The notes: a model not told the origin generated them from the sequence alone. A stretch of DNA of 64,000 bases from Caproiciproducens sp. CPB-2 (GCF_036287215.1 NZ_CP142860.1:2418001-2482000), one strand, 5' to 3'. Numbered from the stretch's first letter, positions 8,304 through 17,139 are shown. Numbers and translations: made by a program.

Positions 8304-10089
8304 AGGAAACCTCCTTGCCGACGCTCCAGGAAACGGAGCTCTGATAGTCGCGCCACAGCGAAGCGTAAATTCCGTCGTTTTTGAGAAGCTCTTCGTGCCG
8401 GCCCTTTTCCTCGATTGTGCCGTTGGACAGCACCAGAATTTCGTCCGCATTTTTCACCGTGGAAAGCCGGTGCGCGATCATCAGCACCGTTTTTCCCTTC
8501 GTCAGCTTTTCAAAGGCCACCTGAATCTTATGCTCGTTTTCCGGGTCGGCAAAAGCGGTGGCTTCGTCCAGAACGATAATCGGCGCGTCCTTTAAGATCG
8601 CGCGTGCCAGAGCGATCCGCTGCTGTTCGCCGCCGGACAGGTAAATGCCCCTGGTCCCGATCACTGTCTGCAGGCCCTGCGGCAGTTTTTCGAGAATATC
8701 GCCGCACTGGGCCGCCCGAGCGGCCCTTTCCACCTCCGCCGCAGCGGCGTCCGGCTTCGCCGCGCGGATATTGTTAAAAACGGTATCCTTAAACAGACGG
8801 GAGTCCTGAAAGACAAACGCGATCTGCCTCATCAGCACATCCGGATCGATGTCCCGCACGTCTGTTCCGCCGATTCTGATGCTTCCGGCGTTCACATCCC
8901 AAAAACGGGGCAGCAGGCTGGCAGCCGTGGTTTTCCCGCCGCCGGAAGGGCCCACCAGCGCAACCGTGGAGCCCGCCGGGACGGTAAAACTGACGTCGCT
9001 CAGAGCCGGGATTTCCGAACCGGAATAGGTGAAGGAAACATGGGAAAATTCGATCTGCGACCCGGAAGGCATTTTCGGCATGTCCGGTTTCGGGAGCGGC
9101 TTTTCCTGCAGCAGGGAATCAATGCGGCGCACCGATTCCTCCGCAATCATTTTATAACTGGCCATATACATGATCTTATTGATCATGGCGGAACAGGCCG
9201 GAGTAAACAGGAGATAGAAAATATAGTTCTGCAGAAACAGGCGGATGTCCGGCGCATACACGGCGAAAAGGAATCCCGCCGGAATCAGAAGGAAAAAGGT
9301 TCCGTTCAGGATGGTGGTAAAAGCGGTCATCGCTTTCTTAAAGGAAAGAGCGTAAGCGGAGACGTATTTTTTATACTTCATGATAGAGCTGTAGAAGCTC
9401 TTGAAGGAATAGACGGTCTGCTGGAACACCTTTACAACGGGCACCCCGCGGACGTATTCCACCGCCTCATTGTTCATCTCCTCCAGAGAATCCTGATACA
9501 CTTTCATAAAATTCATGGATTCCCCGGTCATCATTTTCATCTGGATCACAAATCCGGCGGCCATAGGAATCAGGCAGATAAGGCCGAGCCGCCAGTCAAA
9601 TACGAACAGCAGGACCAGCATGGTCACCGCCGTTACAACAGTCCCGCTCAGGTCGGGAATCTGATGCGCCAGAAACGTTTCGGTCTGACCGGAGTTTTCA
9701 TCGATGATTTTCCTCAGCTTTCCGCTGCTGTTCAGCGAAAAAAAGCCCAGCGGAAGCGTGACCAGATGCCGCAGGGCCTGTGATTTCATATTTCTGGCCG
9801 TATGGAACGCCGCAAGATGGGAGCACATCAGCGCCGCAAAATAGAGAACGAAGCCCACCGCGAAAGCGGCTACCGCCCACCATCCGTACAGGGCAAGGCT
9901 GCCGCCGTTGAGCGCGGACATGTCCGGAGCCGCACGCAGAACCTCCCGGACACATAACCAAATGCAGACGAACGGCAGCAGCATAAATACCGAACTGATT
10001 CCCGACAGGACACAGGCCGTCACAACAAGAGCTTTGTACTTTCCCGCAAACTCAAGCAGCCGTGGAATCCCCGTTTTTTGCTTATGCAT
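8293..10089 (-). CDS. ABC transporter half-subunit (permease fused to ATPase), first of a pair
   Basis: 598 residues with the same architecture as its downstream partner: transmembrane domain (residues about 15-320), then ATPase domain with Walker A GPSGGGKTT, signature LSGGEQQ, Walker B IIVLDEAT and IAHR. ATG at 10087-10089 follows AAGGAGGAAATTT. The gene is first in a two-gene operon read from a promoter that contains an 18-base palindrome at 10120-10137, the same motif found before the adjacent AraC gene. This supports shared control, perhaps by metal. No binding protein is encoded nearby. Confidence 0.85.
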   Translation of the reverse strand: MHKQKTGIPRLLEFAGKYKALVVTACVLSGISSVFMLLPFVCIWLCVREVLRAAPDMSALNGGSLALYGWWAVAAFAVGFVLYFAALMCSHLAAFHTARNMKSQALRHLVTLPLGFFSLNSSGKLRKIIDENSGQTETFLAHQIPDLSGTVVTAVTMLVLLFVFDWRLGLICLIPMAAGFVIQMKMMTGESMNFMKVYQDSLEEMNNEAVEYVRGVPVVKVFQQTVYSFKSFYSSIMKYKKYVSAYALSFKKAMTAFTTILNGTFFLLIPAGFLFAVYAPDIRLFLQNYIFYLLFTPACSAMINKIMYMASYKMIAEESVRRIDSLLQEKPLPKPDMPKMPSGSQIEFSHVSFTYSGSEIPALSDVSFTVPAGSTVALVGPSGGGKTTAASLLPRFWDVNAGSIRIGGTDVRDIDPDVLMRQIAFVFQDSRLFKDTVFNNIRAAKPDAAAAEVERAARAAQCGDILEKLPQGLQTVIGTRGIYLSGGEQQRIALARAILKDAPIIVLDEATAFADPENEHKIQVAFEKLTKGKTVLMIAHRLSTVKNADEILVLSNGTIEEKGRHEELLKNDGIYASLWRDYQSSVSWSVGKEVSYVS

Positions 10090-10119
10090 AAATTTCCTCC
10101 TTCAATATACAAAGTGTTC

Positions 10120-10137
10120 AGTTAGCGTACGCTAACT
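10120..10137. promoter_or_regulatory. Palindromic operator before the ABC transporter pair
   Basis: AGTTAGCGTACGCTAACT is a perfect 18-base palindrome about 30 bases upstream of the first ABC gene. Its core GTTAGC(G/A)TA(C/T)GCTAAC is repeated before the AraC gene. The layout resembles DtxR/IdeR-type iron boxes, but the regulator is not in the window. Confidence 0.7.
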
Positions 10138-10206
10138 ACAAGCTATTGTAAAAGATGCCAAAAGGGATTTCCACTCCAAAAAGCCCCGGCTGCTCCGAAA
10201 GGCCAG

Positions 10207-11110
10207 CTATTTATTGCGGTATTCCGAGGGGCTCATCCCCATGATTTCCTTAAAGGCGGATGAAAACTTGCTGGGGTTCTCGTACCCCACCCGGCCCGCG
10301 ATTTCCGCTACGGTAAGCTCCCTGTCGCGCAACAGTTCTGCGGCGGTCTGAATGCGGTATTCCCGCCGGTAAGCCGAAGCGCCCTTTCCGTAAATGGATT
10401 TGAAACAGTTTTTTAAGCCCGTCAGGCTGATTCCGTGCTCCCGTGCCAGCTGTGCCAGCGTGATGTTCTTTTCGAGGGAGCGCGTCAGGTGATCCCGGAT
10501 ATGCTTTACCTTCCGCACCTGATTCGCGTCATAATAAGGGACTGTCTCATAAGGAGAGGACGGCAAATCTTCCAGCAGGAGAAGCAGTTCCAGCGTTTTC
10601 AGCCGCAGATATCCCGCCTGTGTTTCCCAGTCTGCCCGATAGATTTCGTCAAAAATCCGCTGTATCCGTTCCGGGGATTTCAGAACAAAGCACCGGTTTT
10701 CTGGACAGAGCTTTTCGCGCAGTCCGCCCAGATGAATCTGGAAGCCGGAGAGCTGTGCTTCAAAATATTTCCCGGCGGCCCAAAGGTCCATAAAGACGGA
10801 GACGCCCTGATACATTTTAAGGGGAAAACAGTTGCCGCTGGCGGCGTTTTCCAGCATATTGACCGCGAGGTCCCCTTCTCCCATATAGGCATAGGCGCCG
10901 CGCCTGAATTCACACTCAAAGCGGCCCCTCCGGCAGTGATTGATCTCCATCATGCCGGGCTGGGGGCGACGCGGACTGAAAGCAATGAAACGTGGAAAAA
11001 TCATTCAAAATCAGGTCCACCCCCGGAAACAGGCTCAGGACCGTCATAGTCCCCTCCCCGTCCTCATACCCGACATGGTAAACCGTCCGGATTCCGCTCT
11101 GTGACTCCAT
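10207..11110 (-). pseudogene. AraC-family regulator, frameshifted (YbtA-like context)
   Basis: The coding region is split into two frames. The first frame starts at ATG 11108-11110 (GGAGGTAAGC upstream) and encodes the N-terminal effector domain up to LILNDFSTFHCFQSASP. The rest continues in another frame from QPGMMEINHC through two C-terminal AraC helix-turn-helix motifs ending GMSPSEYRNK. The frames join cleanly if one base is removed from the five-G run at 10962-10966 (plus strand). In this family the N-terminal half senses the ligand and the C-terminal half binds DNA. It may be a true pseudogene, a phase-variable gene or a sequencing error; the reading frames on either side are otherwise intact. 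It lies next to the ABC pair it would be expected to activate. Confidence 0.8.
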
Positions 11111-11196
11111 GCTTACCTCCGGACCAAACGCCTGTTTTGTTCTCGATACCATCGCATTCCCCCGCTTTCAGGAACAATTTTATGATTCAGTTTCAT

Positions 11197-11212
11197 GTTA
11201 GCATATGCTAAC
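11197..11212. promoter_or_regulatory. Palindromic operator in the AraC promoter
   Basis: GTTAGCATATGCTAAC is a perfect 16-base palindrome. On the minus strand a TTGTAT box, 17 bases and TAACAT form a plausible promoter, and the palindrome covers the spacer and part of the -10 box. This position suits repression. Confidence 0.7.
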
Positions 11213-11239
11213 CTCAAATACAAGAACTTTCTGAAAGAC

Positions 11240-12121
11240 CTATAGTTCCGGCCCCTGCTCCAGCATCGACATAAAGTCCCTCATGGCCTGTGTCAGATAC
11301 TTGTTTTTATGATAAATCAGTTTAAACCGCCTCCGGAAGCGGATGCCTTTCACATCCCTGCGGCACAGCAATCCGGATTTCACTTCATTCCGGACTGCCC
11401 GCGCGGAGATGACGGAAACGCCCAGTCCCGCCGCCACGGCGTTTTTAATGGTATCCGCGTTGTTGCAGGTCCAGGCGGCTTCCCAGGGAAATCCGTTTTC
11501 GGCCATTTTATCCTCAAAGGTTTTCCGGGTTCCGCTTCCTTTTTCCCTGATGATAAAATTTTCCGTCCCCAGTTCCCGCGGATCGACTTCGCCGCAGGCG
11601 GCAAAACGGTGACGGGGAGAGCAGACCAGAACCAGCTCGTCGTCCATAAAGGCGCGGCTGACAATGTCCGGAGAAACGGTTTCGCCCTCCACCAGTCCAA
11701 GGTCAACGGCGTCCTTCAGAATCAGGTCCTCTATTTTCGCCGTATTGTCCTCGACCACTTCCATCTTTACCGCCGGATTGATTTTCCGGAACCTTGAAAC
11801 GGCTTCCGGCAGGACATGGGCGCCGACGGTAACGCTTGCGCCGAGGCGGACGGTTTCGCTGTGACAAAGAGCCCTCATATCGTTTTCCGCTTCGGCGTTC
11901 ATGCGTATCATATGGCGCGCATAGCCCAAAAGCTTCCGCCCGGCCTGCGTAAGATAAAGCTTTCGCGACAGGCGTTCAAAAAGCCGGACCCCGTAGTGGT
12001 TTTCCAGTTCCGCAATCGCCTGGCTCACCGCGGGCTGAGAGATAAAAAGCGTTTCCGCCGCCGTTGTCATATTCATGGTGTCGCAGACCGCGACAAAGAT
12101 TTTAAAATGCCTTAACGTCAT
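11240..12121 (-). CDS. LysR-family transcriptional regulator (YeiE-like)
   Basis: 293 residues. The N-terminal winged helix-turn-helix (MTLRHFKIFVAVCDTMNMTT, then SQPAVSQAIAELENHYG) is followed by a two-lobe LysR substrate-binding domain. It is divergent from a YeiH-family transporter gene, the same arrangement as yeiE/yeiH in enterobacteria, so it probably activates that gene in response to a small anion. The 205-base gap between them is AT-rich and would hold the binding site; I see no single clear T-N11-A box to commit to. Start ATG at 12119-12121; the upstream ribosome site is weak. Confidence 0.82.
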   Translation of the reverse strand: MTLRHFKIFVAVCDTMNMTTAAETLFISQPAVSQAIAELENHYGVRLFERLSRKLYLTQAGRKLLGYARHMIRMNAEAENDMRALCHSETVRLGASVTVGAHVLPEAVSRFRKINPAVKMEVVEDNTAKIEDLILKDAVDLGLVEGETVSPDIVSRAFMDDELVLVCSPRHRFAACGEVDPRELGTENFIIREKGSGTRKTFEDKMAENGFPWEAAWTCNNADTIKNAVAAGLGVSVISARAVRNEVKSGLLCRRDVKGIRFRRRFKLIYHKNKYLTQAMRDFMSMLEQGPEL

Positions 12122-12326
12122 GTTCTCTCCTCTACAGCATTTCCAGTTGATTCTGCAACAAGGTTGTGTTCCTCCCCTGTCAAGGGCGGGGGAGAAACAT
12201 ATTTTGTCTCACAAATGGAAATGGAATTGCTGTCATCATAACCATTTTCTAATAGTATCAATAAGATAATAATATTTTACTAATCGTCAGTCAAGGCGTA
12301 TGATAAACGGCGAAGGAGAGAATGAA

Positions 12327-13313
12327 ATGAAAACATTGCTCAAAAAGCTGCCGGGCATTGCCCTGACGGCGGTGATCGCCATCCCCGCGTGGCTGATCGG
12401 AAAAATCATCCCCGTTGTGGGCAGCCCCGTTCTGGGTATCCTGTTCGGCATGCTGCTGGCTTTCTGGAAAAGGCCGCAGCAGTTCAACGACGGCATCGGT
12501 TACACTTCCAAAAAGCTGCTGCAGTACTCCATCATCCTGCTGGGCTTTGAAATGAACCTGTTCAACGTCTTTAAGGTCGGAAAGCAAACACTCGTGTTAA
12601 TGGCCTTTACCCTTACGGCGGCCTTTCTGACCGCCTATTTTGCCGGTAAGCTTTTAAAGCTGGACGGCAACACCAAAACGCTGATCGGGGTCGGCTCCGC
12701 CATCTGCGGCGGGTCGGCGATTGCGGCGACCGCGCCCGTCATTCACGCGGACGACGACGAAGTCGCGCATTCCATTTCGACGATCTTTCTGTTCAACGTC
12801 ATCGCCGCCTTCCTGTTTCCCTTTCTGGGACATGCTCTCGGCATGAGCGACCAGAGCTTCGGTCTTTGGGCGGGTACCGCGGTCAACGACACCTCCTCCG
12901 TTGTCGCCGCCGGGTACACGTTCAGCAACGCGGCGGGCAATCTGGCGGTCATTGTCAAGCTGACCAGAACGCTGATGATCGTTCCCGTTACGCTTGTGCT
13001 GGCGGTCTATACCGGCAGAAAGAGAAGCAACAAGGGAGGCTACAGCATCACAAAAATTTTTCCGTGGTTCGTGCTGGGGTTTGTTCTCGCTTCGGTCGCC
13101 AACACCTTCCTGCCCCTGCCCGCCGGGATGGGAAGCTTTTTATCACAGGCGGGCAAATTCGTCATTGTGATGGCCATGGCGGCAATCGGACTGAACACCA
13201 ATCTGGTGAAGCTGGTAAAAAGCGGCGGCAGGCCGATTCTGCTCGGTTTTCTCTGCTGGGCGGTCCTTTCGGTCACATCCCTGGCGGTACAGCATTTTAT
13301 TCTTCAGGTATAA
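12327..13313 (+). CDS. YeiH-family putative sulfate/sulfonate exporter
   Basis: 328 residues, strongly hydrophobic, with about ten membrane segments. Motifs typical of the family include VGSAICGGSAIAATAPVI and GTAVNDTSSVVAAGY. ATG at 12327 was chosen for the AAGGAGAG eight to nine bases upstream; an in-frame ATG 27 bases earlier has no ribosome site. YeiH proteins are annotated as sulfate exporters, mostly by homology, and the substrate is not proven. The divergent LysR gene is its probable regulator. Confidence 0.85.
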   Translation: MKTLLKKLPGIALTAVIAIPAWLIGKIIPVVGSPVLGILFGMLLAFWKRPQQFNDGIGYTSKKLLQYSIILLGFEMNLFNVFKVGKQTLVLMAFTLTAAFLTAYFAGKLLKLDGNTKTLIGVGSAICGGSAIAATAPVIHADDDEVAHSISTIFLFNVIAAFLFPFLGHALGMSDQSFGLWAGTAVNDTSSVVAAGYTFSNAAGNLAVIVKLTRTLMIVPVTLVLAVYTGRKRSNKGGYSITKIFPWFVLGFVLASVANTFLPLPAGMGSFLSQAGKFVIVMAMAAIGLNTNLVKLVKSGGRPILLGFLCWAVLSVTSLAVQHFILQV

Positions 13314-13355
13314 AACCGTCTCCGCACTTCGTCCATCCGCATCCGACCGGGCGGC

Positions 13356-13430
13356 TTGACAAAACAGAAAACCGCTATTACAATAAGTCCATGTGTAAAT
13401 GAAAATCATTTGCATGTGGACTTTTTATTT
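13356..13430 (+). promoter_or_regulatory. Promoter with hairpin/Fur-family-like operator before the metal locus
   Basis: TTGACA (13356-13361), 17 bases, TACAAT (13379-13384). Directly after it, 13385-13423 is an 11-pair inverted repeat (AAGTCCATGTG arm) around AAATGAAAATCATTT, followed by TTTTTATTT. The centre reads TGAAAATCATTTGCA, close to the 7-1-7 box of Fur/Zur repressors. The element could be an operator over the start site, a terminator for the YeiH gene upstream, or both. Confidence 0.55.
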
Positions 13431-13474
13431 CCCGATATTTCGTGACCATATCATTCTGTGCGGAGGAAGGTATC

Positions 13475-13531
13475 ATGATAAAAACAGCACGCGGGCAGCT
13501 CCGCAAACAGAATTTCCGCGGAGGGCTCTGA
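13475..13531 (+). CDS. Possible 18-residue leader ORF upstream of the GTPase-permease fusion
   Basis: ATG at 13475 follows CGGAGGAAGGTATC, a stronger ribosome site than many genes here. It encodes MIKTARGQLRKQNFRGGL and stops with TGA at 13529-13531, only two bases before the ATG of the next gene. The peptide is basic and has no recognised motif. Tight spacing suggests translational coupling. It may be a leader peptide or an old start of a longer gene; expression is not shown. Confidence 0.4.
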   Translation: MIKTARGQLRKQNFRGGL

Positions 13532-13533
13532 AG

Positions 13534-15102
13534 ATGACGAAAATTGAAATCATCTGCGGTTTTTTAGAAAGCGGCAAAACTACGCTGATCCAGAAGATAC
13601 TGGAACAGGAATACTGCAAGGAGTACCGCCGGATCGTGATCCTCCAGTGCGAAGAAGGGCTGACGGAATTCCGCGCTTCCGCAATGGCAAACAAGGACGT
13701 TGTTCTGGCACAGATCGAACAGCCGGAAAAAATCCGGAAAAGGCTGTTCAGCAAAATGAAGGAAGAGCTTGACCCCGACCTCATTTTGATCGAATACAAC
13801 GGGACATGGCCGATCGAGCAGCTGCTGCGCGTGCGGCTGCCGGCGGATTATCGGATCGACCGGGTCCTGTTCTGCGCCGAAGCTTCCACCTTTCCCCTCT
13901 ATATGAAAAACACGGGAAGCATGATGCTGAACCAGCTGAGCAACGCGGACGCGGTCTTTTTTAACCGCTGCGGCGGGAATACCGACGCGCTGAAAGCGAC
14001 GGTAAAAAGCTGCAACCGCACGGCGGAGCTTTGCTTTACGGAGGAAGCGGCGGAACAGTACGCCGTACGGGTCCTCAAGCCCGAGGAAGTGCGGAAAGAA
14101 AACAGCCTGCGCAAAAAAAAGCAAATCGGTACGGCAGCCGCGCTGGTCGCCCTGTATTTCCTTGCCATCCATTTCTTTCTGAACGCGCCTCCCTATATCA
14201 AAAGCATCAACATGATCTTTATCGGCATTCTGATGCAGGCCGTACCGTTTTTGCTGGTCGGCTCTTTTGTTTCCGGACTTTTACAGGTTTTTGTTTCGGA
14301 CGATACCCTTGTGCGGATGTTTACCGGCCATAAGTGGCTGGGGTACCCGCTGGCCGTGGTATCCGGCTTTTTCTTCCCCATCTGCGACTGCGGAATCGTC
14401 CCGATCGCCTCGCGGCTGACCCAGAAGGGCGTCCCTTTATCAAAGGCCATGGTCTTTATGCTGGCGGCCCCCGCCATGAACCCCATTACGATCCTGTCTA
14501 CGATCTACGCGTTCCCGGGACAGCCGCAATACGCGCTGTACCGTGTCCTGCTGGGGACGGTGGTGGCGCTGCTCACGGGCCTGGTCCTGAATCTGACGCA
14601 TGTCCGGACCGAAGATGTCTTTCTCTCTTCCTCCGCGGCCTGCTCCTGCTCCGTGGCGACGGTCAATGTACGGGGAAGCGGCGCGGCGGCAAAAGCCGAG
14701 TCGGTACTTCTGATTTCCGGCCAGGAATTTTTCACGATGGGAAAATATATCGTAGCCGGCGCTTTCGTATGCGCCGTACTGCAGCAGGTGGTCCCCGTTT
14801 CCTACTTCAGCAATACGGGGTCCCGGATCATTCTTCCGCTGCTGCTGATGCTGCTGGCCGCCTTTTTTATGTCGGTCTGCTCCACGTCCAACGCGTTTAT
14901 CGGCAGAAGCTTTCTGAATATTTTTCCTATGGCGGCGGTCATGGGCTTTATTGTAATGGGTCCCATGCTTGACCTTTCCAATTTATTGATGCTGGGCAGC
15001 AACTTCAAAAAGAGCTTTATCATAAGATTGGCCTGTACTCTGCTGACGGTCGCATACCCCGTCTTTTTACTGTTTTCCGTTTTCCTGATAGGAGGTAAGT
15101 AA
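13534..15102 (+). CDS. COG0523/CobW-like GTPase domain fused to a YraQ/YcgR-type permease
   Basis: 522 residues in two parts. Residues 1 to about 190 form a COG0523 GTPase domain with Walker A GFLESGKT, but without the CxCC metal motif. From about 200 on there are eight or so membrane segments of the DUF318/YraQ permease family with FFPICDCGIVPIASRL and AAPAMNPITI. In Bacillus the separate proteins YciC (COG0523) and YcgR (permease) belong to the zinc-starvation response. The fusion therefore looks like a one-chain metal handling unit. ATG at 13534 was chosen for the GGAGGG eight bases upstream. It overlaps the next gene by one base (TAATG). Confidence 0.8.
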   Translation: MTKIEIICGFLESGKTTLIQKILEQEYCKEYRRIVILQCEEGLTEFRASAMANKDVVLAQIEQPEKIRKRLFSKMKEELDPDLILIEYNGTWPIEQLLRVRLPADYRIDRVLFCAEASTFPLYMKNTGSMMLNQLSNADAVFFNRCGGNTDALKATVKSCNRTAELCFTEEAAEQYAVRVLKPEEVRKENSLRKKKQIGTAAALVALYFLAIHFFLNAPPYIKSINMIFIGILMQAVPFLLVGSFVSGLLQVFVSDDTLVRMFTGHKWLGYPLAVVSGFFFPICDCGIVPIASRLTQKGVPLSKAMVFMLAAPAMNPITILSTIYAFPGQPQYALYRVLLGTVVALLTGLVLNLTHVRTEDVFLSSSAACSCSVATVNVRGSGAAAKAESVLLISGQEFFTMGKYIVAGAFVCAVLQQVVPVSYFSNTGSRIILPLLLMLLAAFFMSVCSTSNAFIGRSFLNIFPMAAVMGFIVMGPMLDLSNLLMLGSNFKKSFIIRLACTLLTVAYPVFLLFSVFLIGGK

Positions 15103-15926
15103 TGAAACGAAAAGCGAATTCCGAACTGATCTTTCAGGCGCTGATCTGTATGGCGCTCTCCGTCCTATTTGTCTTTGCGCTGATTTCGGGTAAGGCTTCC
15201 AACTATATTCATCCCCGGCTGTTCGGGTTTCTGTGGTTCGCCGCCGCCTTTCTGTTTTTGATCGGCGCCGTTATGCTGCGTTACTCAAAAACGCCGAAAC
15301 ACAATGCCAGGCCGCTCAAAAATATGATTCTGGTGATCCCCATCCTTACCGCGGTCCTGATCCCGGTGGGAGCGGTGCAGAGCCAGGCGATTTCCTTCGG
15401 AATTTCCGCCGGAAGTACGCGGAGCAGCAGCGCTGCCGCGCAAAGCCCCGCTTCCTCAGCTCCGGACAAAGGGACCGTGATACCGGACACCACAACCAGC
15501 AAAGACGATATTGGAATCGAGGCTTCCTCGCCCTCCTCCAGCGTGCCCGGAGAGGACAAAAACGGAGTCGTCACCGTCACCGACGAACAGTTCGCAAGCT
15601 GGTATCAGGACATCAATGAAAATATGAAAAAGTACGAGGGAAAAACCCTGAAGATGAAAGGGCAGGTTTTCCGCATGAACACGTTCGGAGCCAGCGAATT
15701 TGTCCCTGCGCGCTACGCCATGGTCTGCTGTGCCGCTGATTTGCAGCCCTGCGGGGTTCTGTGCCGCAGCAGCGCGGCTTCCCAGTATCAGGACGGCGAA
15801 TGGCTCTGGGTGACCGGGGAAATCAAGATTGAAAATTACCAGGGGCAGACGATGCCCGTCTGTTACGTGACCAAAATTGAAAAAGCGGAAAAGGCAAAGC
15901 AGGACTATATTTATTTCACCTATTGA
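15102..15926 (+). CDS. YcgQ-like (DUF1980/TIGR03943) partner membrane protein
   Basis: 274 residues. Two or three N-terminal membrane segments (FQALICMALSVLFVFALI, LFGFLWFAAAFLFLIGAV and MILVIPILTAVLIP) are followed by a Ser/Ala/Pro-rich linker (about 105-160) and a C-terminal domain with CCAADLQPCGVLC and WVTGEI. This matches the YcgQ family, which is usually encoded next to a YraQ/YcgR permease. GGAGGTAAGTA precedes the ATG. The paired cysteines and the gene neighbours suggest metal binding outside the membrane; this is inferred. Confidence 0.78.
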   Translation: MKRKANSELIFQALICMALSVLFVFALISGKASNYIHPRLFGFLWFAAAFLFLIGAVMLRYSKTPKHNARPLKNMILVIPILTAVLIPVGAVQSQAISFGISAGSTRSSSAAAQSPASSAPDKGTVIPDTTTSKDDIGIEASSPSSSVPGEDKNGVVTVTDEQFASWYQDINENMKKYEGKTLKMKGQVFRMNTFGASEFVPARYAMVCCAADLQPCGVLCRSSAASQYQDGEWLWVTGEIKIENYQGQTMPVCYVTKIEKAEKAKQDYIYFTY

Positions 15927-16014
15927 CGCAACGACCATGGAAATTCCCGGCGAACGGCCGCAACGGCTTCGGGACGCCGGCAAGAATTCCATGACAGGAA
16001 AGTGAGGAAACTCA

Positions 16015-17073
16015 ATGAGTACAAAAATCGATATTATTTCGGGCTTTCTGGGTTCCGGAAAGACAACCCTGATTAAAAAACTGCTGAACGAAAAGCTGTC
16101 CTCGGAAAAAGTGGTCATTATCGAAAATGAATTCGGAGAGATCGGGATCGACGGGGGAATCCTGAAAAACACGGGAATCCAGATCAGAGAGATCAACGCC
16201 GGCTGTATTTGCTGCACCCTTTTGGGGAACTTCGACGCCGCTTTAAAGGATGTATTGAAAAAATACCACCCGGACAGGGTCATCATTGAGCCCTCCGGCG
16301 TCGGCAAGCTTTCCGACATTACAGAGGCCTGCAGAAAGGCCATCACTCAGTCGGACAGCAGAATCAATATACAAGCAGTAATTGTTGATCCAATAAAATA
16401 CAAAATGTATATTAAAAACTTTTCGGAATTTTTCAGCAATCAAATCGAATGCGCGAAGACAGTCATTCTGAGCCGGACCCAGAAGGTCGAAGCGGAAAAG
16501 CTGTCGGAAGTGGTCAAGGATATCAAAGCCCGCAATCCTTCCGCCAAAATCATGACGACCCCGTGGGAGGAGCTTTCCGCGGAGACTATCCTCGCCGCGG
16601 CGGAGCAGGAGGGCGCCGTTCCGCTGATTGAACAGGAAGCCCCGCACAAGCACGGCGGTCACTGCGGAGACCATGAGCATGAGTACGGGGATCACTGTGA
16701 AGGCCATGAGCATGACCACCACGGGGAAGGACATGTGCACGACCACCACGGGGAAGGACATGTGCACGACCACCATTGTGAAGGACATCACCACGCCGAC
16801 GATGTGTTTGAGAACTGGGGTGTGGAAACGCCGCGCACCTTCTCCGAAAAGGAACTCCGAGAGATCCTGCGCACGCTTTCCGATTCCGAAAAATACGGCA
16901 CGGTTCTGCGCGCAAAAGGGATTTTGCCCATGGATGAAAAGGACTGGACACAGTTCGATTTCGTGCCGGAGGAGTTCGGGCTTCGTCCGATCGCCCCCGA
17001 CTATACGGGCCGCCTGTGCGTGATCGGGGTAGGCCTCAACCGCCCGGCGCTGGCGGAGCTGTTCGGCGTCTGA
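16015..17073 (+). CDS. COG0523/CobW-family GTPase with His-rich metal-binding region
   Basis: 352 residues. Walker A GFLGSGKT (residues 12-19), switch region ENEFGEIGID, the family's metal motif GCICC (about 64-68) and IEPSGVGKLSD. Between residues about 205 and 265 there are dozens of His, Glu, Asp and Cys residues in repeats such as DHHGEGHVH, a likely Zn/Ni/Co store. The C-terminal domain ends LNRPALAELFGV. The base-recognition motif reads SRTQ in place of NKxD, as in some Clostridial members. COG0523 proteins act as GTP-driven metallochaperones. Neighbours support a role in zinc supply; the exact client is unknown. Confidence 0.87.
   Translation: MSTKIDIISGFLGSGKTTLIKKLLNEKLSSEKVVIIENEFGEIGIDGGILKNTGIQIREINAGCICCTLLGNFDAALKDVLKKYHPDRVIIEPSGVGKLSDITEACRKAITQSDSRINIQAVIVDPIKYKMYIKNFSEFFSNQIECAKTVILSRTQKVEAEKLSEVVKDIKARNPSAKIMTTPWEELSAETILAAAEQEGAVPLIEQEAPHKHGGHCGDHEHEYGDHCEGHEHDHHGEGHVHDHHGEGHVHDHHCEGHHHADDVFENWGVETPRTFSEKELREILRTLSDSEKYGTVLRAKGILPMDEKDWTQFDFVPEEFGLRPIAPDYTGRLCVIGVGLNRPALAELFGV
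16714..16790 (+). repeat. 27-base tandem repeat coding for the His-rich region
   Basis: Two identical 27-base units (16714-16740 and 16741-16767), each coding DHHGEGHVH, are followed by a third diverged unit. In-frame expansion or loss would change the number of metal ligands without breaking the gene. Confidence 0.85.
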
Positions 17074-17110
17074 CGGCCCTTGCCCTGCCGGGTCCGATTG
17101 TTGCGGGATA

Positions 17111-17139
17111 TTGACATCCGGCTCCCTTGACTGTAAACT
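17111..17139 (+). promoter_or_regulatory. Probable promoter of the DUF134 gene
   Basis: TTGACA (17111-17116), 17 bases, TAAACT (17134-17139). It lies 38 bases after the stop of the GTPase gene, so the DUF134 gene can be expressed independently of the metal locus. Confidence 0.55.
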
